NCBI GenBank assembly: GCA_022827325.1
Contig: JAJDTE010000207.1
Span: forward strand, 1-49,205
DNA: 49,205 bases
Direction of reading: 5' to 3'
Origin: VYFG01 sp022827325
GTDB taxonomy: Bacteria; Pseudomonadota; Gammaproteobacteria; Arenicellales; Poriferihabitantaceae
The translations under genes and the position numbers were made by a program. Numbering within the stretch: the first letter of the stretch is position 1; each line of letters starts with the position of its first letter. This document shows, piece by piece, positions 43,701-49,205 of the stretch. Under the pieces are notes generated by a model, which was given only the letters and a program-made list of their open reading frames with translations, searched no databases and was not told where the DNA came from.

Positions 43701-44670
43701 CGCCGCCGGCACCCGTGGAGGCGCCGGGAAAGGGTGAAATCCCCGTGGGATGATTGTGCGTCTCCACCTTGGCGGTCAGGTGGATCTCCTCGTCGTGGTA
43801 CCGGTAGACCCGGTCCCGGCCGTCCGGCTGGAATCGCCTCGCCGGGTGGCCCTCCAGGATGGCGGCGTTGTCGGCATAGGCCACCAGGGTCCCGCCCGGA
43901 CTTCGCTTGTGGGTGGTGCGGATCATGGAAAAGAGGGATTGATCCCGGCGTTCACCGTCCACGGTCCAGTCCGCGTTGAAGATCTTGTGCCGGCAGTGCT
44001 CCGAATTCACCTGGGCGAACATCATCAGCTCCACGTCCGTGGGATTGCGTCCGAGTTCTCGGAACCGCTCGAGCAGGTAATCCATCTCGGCCGCGCTGAG
44101 GGCAAAGCCCTGGGTCCGGTCGGCCTCCTCCAGCGCAGCCCGCCCGCCGCCGAGAATGTCGACCTCATTCAGTGGCGCCGGCTCTTTCCTGGTGAACAGC
44201 GCGGCGGCCCCGGCCACGTCGTGAAGCAGCGATTCGAGCATTGGGTCGAACAGGATTCCCGCCAGGGAGGCGTCCGGCATTCCGTCCGGGGATTCGTCCG
44301 GCGGTTCGTCGGAGTACAGCTGCCAGTGAATGCCGCGCTCGACCCGCTCGACCGACCGGATCCCGCAATGATGCACGATATCCGTGGCCTTGGTCGCCCA
44401 CGGCGAGATGGTGCCGATACGGGGCACGGTGTAGCGATGCACGACGTGCGCGACGGGATCGGTCGGATGGCCGACGCCATGGCCGTAGTCCAGCAGCCCC
44501 TCCAGGATCGCACGGTCCCGGTCCTCAAGAACAGCGCCCGGCGCCAGGTTGACCAGGTGGATGAAACGCGCCTCCAGCGCCTCGATGCCCGGGACGGCGA
44601 CCCCCAGGAGTTCGGCGAGCTTCCGCTTGCGGAAGTCCGACAGGGCAATGGCGCCGTAGACCTGGATCAT
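40771..44670 (-). CDS. purL: phosphoribosylformylglycinamidine synthase
   Basis: The 1299-residue large single-chain PurL (E. coli 1295) makes FGAM from FGAR and glutamine in purine synthesis. The N-terminal PurS-like domain, the AIRS-like synthase core (ETHNHPTGISPFPGASTG, LSIHDVGAGGLSNALPE, PVGKDSMSMTTRW, HDRSDGGLAATLAEM) and the C-terminal glutaminase (FALGVCNGCQMMA with the catalytic Cys, and VAHGEGR) are all present. It is transcribed alone, convergent with the ETF-QO gene. Confidence 0.98.
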   Translation of the reverse strand: MIQVYGAIALSDFRKRKLAELLGVAVPGIEALEARFIHLVNLAPGAVLEDRDRAILEGLLDYGHGVGHPTDPVAHVVHRYTVPRIGTISPWATKATDIVHHCGIRSVERVERGIHWQLYSDEPPDESPDGMPDASLAGILFDPMLESLLHDVAGAAALFTRKEPAPLNEVDILGGGRAALEEADRTQGFALSAAEMDYLLERFRELGRNPTDVELMMFAQVNSEHCRHKIFNADWTVDGERRDQSLFSMIRTTHKRSPGGTLVAYADNAAILEGHPARRFQPDGRDRVYRYHDEEIHLTAKVETHNHPTGISPFPGASTGAGGEIRDEGAAGRGGKPKAGLAGFSVSHLRIPGYRRPWEMEESRPARIASPLQIMLEGPVGAAAFNNEFGRPNICGYFRTFEQPAGAPRERLGYHKPIMLAGGLGSIRPGHIHKADIPPGAPIVVLGGPAMLIGLGGGAASSVATGSSSEALDYASVQRGNPEMQRRCQEVIDSCCALGEQNPILSIHDVGAGGLSNALPELLHDAGRGGRFELRSLLIDEPGMSPMQVWCNESQERYVLAVRPDRLDEFADICRRERCLYALAGEATAAEELRLADSHFAGSLPDPIGLPMSLLFGLPPKMRRDVQSAAAGAVPVDTAGLSLEEAFHRVLSFPPVADKTFLVTIGDRSVSGLIARDQMVGPWQVPVADVAVTLSGYQGCTGEAMAIGERTPLAVIDGPASGRMAIGEALTNLSAADIGDGSGIKLSANWMVAAGEPGQDAALYRTVEAVAMELCPALGISIPVGKDSMSMTTRWQEQGREHKVVAPLSLVITAFSPVPDVRRTLTPLLVPDGQSELWLIDLGAGQNRLGGSVLAQVTGQMGDVAPDVDADLLKAFLRVMQTLREEGLAIACHDRSDGGLAATLAEMCFASRCGLEIDLPPGDPFGRLFSEELGMVVQVPGGSRDEFLRTLSRWGLSDVSVPLGRPVAGNAIRIRSGGTELLFLERNALHRSWSSVTFHMQSLRDNPRCAREEYDRIFDLDDPGIRPVLPRDPRQAPAITGRARPRVAILREQGVNGQLEMAAAFDRAGFETVDLAMTDLAEGAALDDFRGLAACGGFSYGDVLGAGEGWAKSILFNAALREQFAAFFHRPDTFALGVCNGCQMMAAIRELIPGTDDWPGFVRNASEQYEARFVTVAVESDRSMLLRGMAGARLPVSVAHGEGRVWMESPERLQGLEESGQVVMRFVDNRHRVTETYPLNPNGSPAGITGLTNADGRVTIMMPHPERVFRTVTNSWHPDSWGEDSPWMRMFFNARLWVD

Positions 44671-44776
44671 TCCGGGTACATCACGCGGACACGGTTGCAG
44701 GTTCCGCCCCGCCCTTGCACGCCGGGCTCCGGCAGCCGGTCACGGGGCAGGGCCAGGCGAATTCGGGCCCGAAAGT

Positions 44777-45655
44777 TCAGTCAATCACGCCCGCACGCCG
44801 CATCGCCGCTTCCACGGGCCCGTGGTATTCCTCCGACAGCCAGGTCAGGGGCAGGCGGATGCCGGCCGGGATCAGGCCCATCCGGTGCAGCGCCCATTTC
44901 GTCGGAATCGGGTTCGACTCGAGAAACAGGCCCCGGTGCAGCCCGTCGAGCTCGTCATTCAGGCGGTCGGCGGTTTCGTGGTCCCCCTCCAGGGCGGCGG
45001 CGCACATGGCATGCATCTTCGCCGGGGCCACGTTGGCCGTCACGGAAATGCAGCCTTGCCCGCCGGCCTTCATGAAATCCAGGGAACTGACGTCCTCGCC
45101 GGAATACAGCGAGAAATCGGACGGGCAGCGGGCACGGAAATCCGCCACTCTCGGAATGTCCGAGGTGGCGTCCTTGATCCCGACGATGTTGTCCACTTCC
45201 GACAGCCTGACCACGGTGTCGTTGTGCATGTCCAGGGAGGTCCTCCCCGGGACGTTGTAGAGGATCTGCGGCACGTCCACCCGCTCGGCGATCAGGCTGA
45301 AGTGGCGATAGAGTCCTTCCTGGGTGGGCTTGTTGTAGTAGGGCACCACCAGCAGGCAGGCCGCGATATCCAGTTCGGCAGCGCGTTCCGTCAGTTCCAG
45401 CGCCTCGCTGGTGGAGTTGCCGCCGGTGCCCGCGACCACGGGAATCCGGCCCGCGACGAACTCCACCGTCCGGGCGATGACCTCGATCTGTTCCGGGATG
45501 TCCAGGGTGGCGGATTCGCCGGTGGTGCCCACCGAGATAATGCCATCGGTGCCGCTGTCCACGTGGAAGTCCACCAGCTTCTTCAGGCCGTCGAAATCCA
45601 AACTTCCATCGTCCAGCATGGGGGTGGCGAGGGCGACCAGACTGCCTGTGATCAT
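44777..45655 (-). CDS. dapA: 4-hydroxy-tetrahydrodipicolinate synthase
   Basis: The 292-residue (beta/alpha)8 class I aldolase condenses pyruvate with aspartate semialdehyde in lysine and DAP synthesis. It has SVGTTGESATL, the Tyr motif ILYNVPGRTSLDM and the Schiff-base Lys in IVGIKDATSDI near residue 161. The ATG at 45655 gives MITGSLVALATPM, the usual start, although the frame is open much further upstream. The distance to purL (106 bases) allows either a shared or separate transcript. Confidence 0.97.
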   Translation of the reverse strand: MITGSLVALATPMLDDGSLDFDGLKKLVDFHVDSGTDGIISVGTTGESATLDIPEQIEVIARTVEFVAGRIPVVAGTGGNSTSEALELTERAAELDIAACLLVVPYYNKPTQEGLYRHFSLIAERVDVPQILYNVPGRTSLDMHNDTVVRLSEVDNIVGIKDATSDIPRVADFRARCPSDFSLYSGEDVSSLDFMKAGGQGCISVTANVAPAKMHAMCAAALEGDHETADRLNDELDGLHRGLFLESNPIPTKWALHRMGLIPAGIRLPLTWLSEEYHGPVEAAMRRAGVID

Positions 45656-45831
45656 TTCGATGCCGTCACGGGGTTTGAGGAGGAGACTTGGATGGTATCG
45701 CCTGCCCCCTGCACAAACAAGGCCCGGCGTTCGGGCATGTGGAGAGCAAATAAACTGTCCGGTCCGGTAGCACGCGGTCTGTCCGGTTTCAGAGGCATGA
45801 AATGTATGCGCCATTTGACGGGCGCGGTGGC

Positions 45832-45861
45832 TTGATCACCGGACACCGGATCGCATATAAG
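45832..45861 (+). promoter_or_regulatory. likely sigma-70 promoter for the amidotransferase group
   Basis: TTGATC (45832-45837) and TATAAG (45856-45861) are separated by 18 bases, about 30 bases before the amidotransferase ATG. A GGAGGA runs directly after the -10 and is too far from the ATG (25 bases) to be its ribosome binding site. The pair is the best -35/-10 match in the 235-base gap between dapA and the amidotransferase gene. Confidence 0.5.
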
Positions 45862-45890
45862 GAGGATCGTTCACCCACTGCCCCGCCAAG

Positions 45891-46631
45891 ATGCCCAAGG
45901 CCCATCACGAATACCCGGTGCTGGACATCGGACTTTTGCTCTGTGACGATGTTCCGGAGGATGGCCGCGAACGGTTCGGCGACTACGCCGGCATGTTTTC
46001 CAGGGCGATCTCGGCCGTGGACCAGGACATCCGGCTGACCCCGTACGATGCCTACCTCGGCGAGCTCCCCCCGCGCCCGGAAGATCATGCGGGATACCTG
46101 ATCTCGGGTTCCGGGGCCAGCGTGTTCGAGGACAAGGCGTGGATCAGGGACACCATGGAATTCGTCCGCCGGTGCCAGGATGCCCGGATCAGGGTGGTGG
46201 GGATCTGCTTCGGCCACCAGCTGATCGCCCACGCCCTGGGCGGCAGAACCGTCCGCGCGGACAACGGCTGGGGCTTCGGGATACACAGTGCCCGCCTGAC
46301 CGACAACCCGGACTGGATCGGCTCCGACGATCCCGAATTCAGACTGGTGGTGATCCACCAGGACCAGGTCGATGTGCTGCCGCCGGGATTCAGCACCGTC
46401 GCCAGCAACGATTTCTGTCCGCACAGCGTGATCACCGATCATGACCTGATGCTGGGGATCCAGGGCCACCCCGAGTTCAGCAAGGAATATTGCGCCTACC
46501 GGGCGGACTTCCGGCGTGATCTCATCGGCGAGGCCAAGTACCGGGAGACCATGGAACAGCTGGCCAACAACGACACCCAGTCCGGTGACGTCTTTGGCTG
46601 GGTGAGCCGGTTTTTCCGCAGGGCGGCCTGA
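45891..46631 (+). CDS. class I glutamine amidotransferase-like protein
   Basis: The 246-residue stand-alone GATase1 domain has the nucleophile Cys106 in VVGICFGHQLIAHALGG and the catalytic His in IQGHPEFS with a following Glu (SKEY). GYLISGSGASVFED supplies the oxyanion region. It resembles the YfeJ/GuaA-N-like group, which includes gamma-glutamyl hydrolases or amidotransferases with unknown partners. No synthetase subunit lies beside it. It is followed 6 bases later by a histidine phosphatase gene, so the two are co-expressed. Confidence 0.88.
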   Translation: MPKAHHEYPVLDIGLLLCDDVPEDGRERFGDYAGMFSRAISAVDQDIRLTPYDAYLGELPPRPEDHAGYLISGSGASVFEDKAWIRDTMEFVRRCQDARIRVVGICFGHQLIAHALGGRTVRADNGWGFGIHSARLTDNPDWIGSDDPEFRLVVIHQDQVDVLPPGFSTVASNDFCPHSVITDHDLMLGIQGHPEFSKEYCAYRADFRRDLIGEAKYRETMEQLANNDTQSGDVFGWVSRFFRRAA

Positions 46632-46637
46632 ACGGGC

Positions 46638-47231
46638 GTGGCCCGTGTCTTCCTGCTGCGCCACGGCGCCACGCCCTGGAACGAGCAGCGGCGCATCCAG
46701 GGCCGGGCGGATATTGGACTGGCGAGTGACACGATCGTATCCCTGAGGCAGCAGCGCATACCCGCCGGCTGGCTGGACCTGCCGTGGTTCACCAGTCCGC
46801 AGCTTCGCTGCAGCCAGACCGCCTGCCTGCTAGGCGCCGCGGACGCCGCACCCGCCGAAGCGCTCCGGGAGATGCACTGGGGCGAATTCGAGGGGCTGAC
46901 CCTGGAAAGGGTGAACGCCGAGATCGAGAGACTGGGGCTCCGGCCCGGGCGCGGCCTGGACCTCCTGCCGCCGGGCGGCGAAAGCCCGCGCATGGTCAGG
47001 GGCCGACTCCGCCGCTGGCTCGTGGACCTGCCCGAGGAGACCGGGGACCTGGTGGCGGTTACCCACAAGGGCGTGATCCGCGCGGCTCTCAGCCTGGCCA
47101 CGGGATGGGACATGATGTCCCCGTTCCCGCGCCCGGTCCGATGGCAGCTGCCGCATCGGTTCGAACTCGGCCCCGGCGGGGCGTTCCGCCTTGACCGGTT
47201 GAACTGCCGCTGGCGGGAAGCGCCGCGCTGA
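46638..47231 (+). CDS. histidine phosphatase family protein
   Basis: The 197-residue protein starts at a GTG and opens with FLLRHGATPWNEQRRIQG, where the RHG histidine accepts the phosphoryl group. LREMHWGEFEGLTLERV and the second catalytic His in LVAVTHKGVIRAAL follow. This is the phosphoglycerate mutase-like/CobC-type branch; whether it acts on a sugar phosphate, a nucleotide or a cobamide precursor cannot be decided. It lies in the same direction between the amidotransferase gene and gloB. Confidence 0.9.
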   Translation: MARVFLLRHGATPWNEQRRIQGRADIGLASDTIVSLRQQRIPAGWLDLPWFTSPQLRCSQTACLLGAADAAPAEALREMHWGEFEGLTLERVNAEIERLGLRPGRGLDLLPPGGESPRMVRGRLRRWLVDLPEETGDLVAVTHKGVIRAALSLATGWDMMSPFPRPVRWQLPHRFELGPGGAFRLDRLNCRWREAPR

Positions 47232-47234
47232 CTT

Positions 47235-47262
47235 TTGAACGTTGCGGTGAAGCTGCTACACT
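47235..47262 (+). promoter_or_regulatory. likely sigma-70 promoter for gloB
   Basis: TTGAAC (47235-47240) and TACACT (47257-47262) are 16 bases apart and lie 3 bases past the histidine phosphatase stop, in the only 62-base gap before gloB. The ATG is about 30 bases downstream of the -10. This suggests gloB can be transcribed on its own. Confidence 0.5.
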
Positions 47263-47293
47263 GCCGCGATACGCTAACCACCGCAATAACGCC

Positions 47294-48085
47294 ATGATCG
47301 TCGAACAGGTCTGGACCGGTAACGCCTACCGCAATTTCAATTATCTCATCGCCTGTCCCGAGACCGGGGAGGCCCTCGCCATCGACCCCCTTGATCATCG
47401 CAAGTGCCTGGGTCATGCGCGCGACCAGGGCTGGAACATCACCCAGGTCCTGAACACCCACCACCACGGGGACCACATCGGGGGCAACGCCAAGGTCATT
47501 GCGGCCACCGGGGCGAAGCTGCTCGCCCATGACGGCGCCCGCGACGCCATTCCCGGAATCGACACGGGACTCGGGGCCGGGGACGTGGTCAGGGTGGGCA
47601 AAACGGTTGATCTCGAGGTACTGGACACGCCCGGGCACACCATGAGCCACATCTGCCTGCTGTCACGGACGGATACTCCCGCCCTGTTCTGCGGCGACAC
47701 CCTCTTCAATGCCGGCGCCGGCAACTGCCACAGCGGCGGGCATCCGGTGGAGCTGTACCAGACCTTCGTGCGGCAACTGGCGGCGCTCGACGAACGCACC
47801 CGGATTTATCCCGGCCACGACTACCTGGAGAACAACCTGCGCTTTACCCTTGACCGCGAGCCCAACAACCGAAAGGCCCGGGAGCTGCTGGACTCGAACC
47901 CGAACTCGGACCCCGCCGACGCCGTGGTCACCACCATTGGCCAGGAAAAGGAAATCAACACATTTTTCCGCCTGGAGAATCCCGAGGTCATCGCCCGCCT
48001 TTATGAGGTTTTCCCGGACATCGGCCCGAATCCCGATGCCCGCACCGTGTTCGTGAAACTGAGGCAGCTGCGAAACGACTGGTAG
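47294..48085 (+). CDS. gloB: hydroxyacylglutathione hydrolase (glyoxalase II)
   Basis: The 263-residue metallo-beta-lactamase-fold enzyme hydrolyses S-lactoylglutathione to lactate and glutathione in methylglyoxal detoxification. The binuclear metal site is clear: LNTHHHGDHIGGN, the His in VLDTPGHTMSHICL, the Asp in FCGDTLFNAGAGNC and the His in YPGHDYLENNLRF. The C-terminal glutathione-binding domain (LDREPNNRKARELL) is present. The match is to true GloB and not to the short YcbL type. Confidence 0.97.
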   Translation: MIVEQVWTGNAYRNFNYLIACPETGEALAIDPLDHRKCLGHARDQGWNITQVLNTHHHGDHIGGNAKVIAATGAKLLAHDGARDAIPGIDTGLGAGDVVRVGKTVDLEVLDTPGHTMSHICLLSRTDTPALFCGDTLFNAGAGNCHSGGHPVELYQTFVRQLAALDERTRIYPGHDYLENNLRFTLDREPNNRKARELLDSNPNSDPADAVVTTIGQEKEINTFFRLENPEVIARLYEVFPDIGPNPDARTVFVKLRQLRNDW

Positions 48086-48134
48086 GCGCGGCGGGAGGGG
48101 CCGCACCGGGAACTCCACCGGCTGCGTATACGGC

Positions 48135-49205
48135 CTAATCGCTCAGGGCGATGTTGTCCCGGTGGATCATTTCGATCTCGCCGGCGTAACCCAGTATGGT
48201 TTCGATCTGGTCGCTGGGCTTCCCGGCAATACGGCTGGCTTCCACCGCGCTGTAGTTCACCAGCCCCCGCGCCACCTCCCGGCCCTCGAGATCCACGCAA
48301 AGGACGATCTCACCCCGGCCGAAGAGCCCGCTGACTTCCTTGACCCCGATCGGCAGCAGGCTGCGCCCCGACTCTCTAAGCACGTGAACAGCGCCGTCGT
48401 CCAGCACCAGGCGGCCGTTCCCCCGGAGCTGGCCCGCGAGCCACTGCTTGCGCGCCACCATGCGGCTGTTGCCCGGACGCAGGTACGTCCCGAGTTCCTC
48501 GCCGGCGTGCAGCCGCAGCAGGACGTCCGGCGTCCGCCCACCCGCAATCACGGTGGCGGCCCCGGACCTTGCCGCCTTGCGGGCGGCTCCCACCTTGGTC
48601 AGCATGCCGCCCCTGCCGAACCCCTGGGCCGGCCCCGCATGCCGGGCCAGTGACGGATCATCGACTCTGCCCTCCCCGATCAGCCTGGCGTCCGGGTTGC
48701 TGCGCGGGTCGCTGTCGAACAGGCCCTCCTGATCGGTGAGTATCAACAGGGAATCCGCTTCCACCAGGTTGGCCACCAGTGCCGCCAGGGTGTCGTTGTC
48801 GCCGAACCGGATCTCGTCGTTCACCACCGTGTCGTTTTCGTTGACGACAGGAACCGCTCCGAGCTTGAGCAATGCCCTGAGGGTGCTGCGCGCGTTGAGA
48901 TAACGCTCGCGGTTGGCGAGGTCCGCGTGGGTCAGCAGTACCTGCGCCGTCAGGATGCCGAACTGCTTGAACGCACCCTCATATGCCTGCACCAGCCCCA
49001 TCTGGCCCACCGCCGCCGCGGCCTGGAGCTGATGGATCTCCCGGGGCCGGGCATTCCATCCGAGCCGCTGCACGCCCACCCCGATGGAGCCGGATGACAC
49101 CAGCACGATATGCATGCCCTCCTGCTTCAGGGCGGCGATTTGCCGCACCCATTCGTCAATGGCGGACTGGTCCAGCCCGTTGTCCATGTCGGTCAGCAGG
49201 GACGT
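48135..49205 (-). CDS. proB: glutamate 5-kinase (N-terminus cut by window edge)
   Basis: At least 356 residues of the proline-pathway kinase are present. The frame is open to the right edge and reads TSLLTDMDNGLDQ, so the first ten or so residues (the Lys-x-Gly-Ser part) lie outside; the internal ATG at 49187 is not the start. The amino acid kinase domain shows HIVLVSSGSIGVG, VPVVNENDTVVNDEIRFGDN and the Thr-Lys of GGMLTKVGAARKAARSG. A C-terminal PUA domain (GRLVLDDGAVHVLRESGRSL) follows. It is convergent with gloB. An obg-type gene often precedes proB but is out of view. Confidence 0.97.
   Translation of the reverse strand, partial: TSLLTDMDNGLDQSAIDEWVRQIAALKQEGMHIVLVSSGSIGVGVQRLGWNARPREIHQLQAAAAVGQMGLVQAYEGAFKQFGILTAQVLLTHADLANRERYLNARSTLRALLKLGAVPVVNENDTVVNDEIRFGDNDTLAALVANLVEADSLLILTDQEGLFDSDPRSNPDARLIGEGRVDDPSLARHAGPAQGFGRGGMLTKVGAARKAARSGAATVIAGGRTPDVLLRLHAGEELGTYLRPGNSRMVARKQWLAGQLRGNGRLVLDDGAVHVLRESGRSLLPIGVKEVSGLFGRGEIVLCVDLEGREVARGLVNYSAVEASRIAGKPSDQIETILGYAGEIEMIHRDNIALSD

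Noticed and set aside
40978..43737. A 919-codon plus-strand frame opposite purL
   Set aside because: Same explanation; purL is complete and full length on the other strand.
48088..48104. Hairpin with arms GCGGC and GCCGC between gloB and proB
   Set aside because: Five-base stem with no T run; too weak to call a terminator.

Overview
The window is GC-rich chromosomal DNA from a gammaproteobacterium. The best evidence is the block rpsB-tsf-pyrH-frr-uppS-cdsA-dxr-rseP-bamA-skp-lpxD-fabZ-lpxA-lpxB-rnhB-dnaE, whose order is typical of Gammaproteobacteria. A cbb3 oxidase cluster and an FNR-type site point to a respiratory organism that sees low oxygen. The sequence does not fix the family; something near Chromatiales/Ectothiorhodospiraceae is an inference. 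No tRNA, rRNA, CRISPR array or insertion sequence was seen.

Layout. 1-9048: cbb3 terminal oxidase locus. A leftward operon runs YIP1-family gene, ccoN, ccoO, ccoQ, ccoP, a 93-residue two-helix membrane protein, ccoG, ccoH and a TauE/SafE-type gene cut by the window edge. A rightward pair, ccoI-ccoS, handles copper supply and assembly. One near-perfect FNR/ANR box (6331-6344) sits between the two units and is well placed to serve both. 9181-10176: an aldo/keto reductase. 10196-28673: the large leftward block for translation (S2, EF-Ts, ribosome recycling), UMP kinase, isoprenoid, phospholipid and lipid A precursors, outer-membrane assembly (BamA, Skp, RseP), RNase HII and the replicative polymerase. 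28938-33404: map, glnD and a sugar-kinase-like phosphotransferase, divergent from rpsB.

33405-37622 is the accessory part. Single genes (PhyH-type dioxygenase, SDR, glutathione transferase, MOSC protein) are separated by long, less GC-rich gaps. One gap holds a decayed higBA toxin-antitoxin module, and another holds a cluster of inverted repeats and a likely terminator. 37623-49205 returns to core metabolism: an ArgD-type aminotransferase, ETF-ubiquinone oxidoreductase, purL, dapA, a three-gene rightward group (class I amidotransferase, histidine phosphatase, gloB) and proB, which runs off the right edge.

The least ordinary items are the S2 protein with a roughly 130-residue Ala/Glu-then-Lys/Arg tail encoded partly by an in-frame hexanucleotide repeat, the higBA remnant, and the two unassigned membrane proteins built into the oxidase operon. 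I did not find a clearly new multi-gene system.
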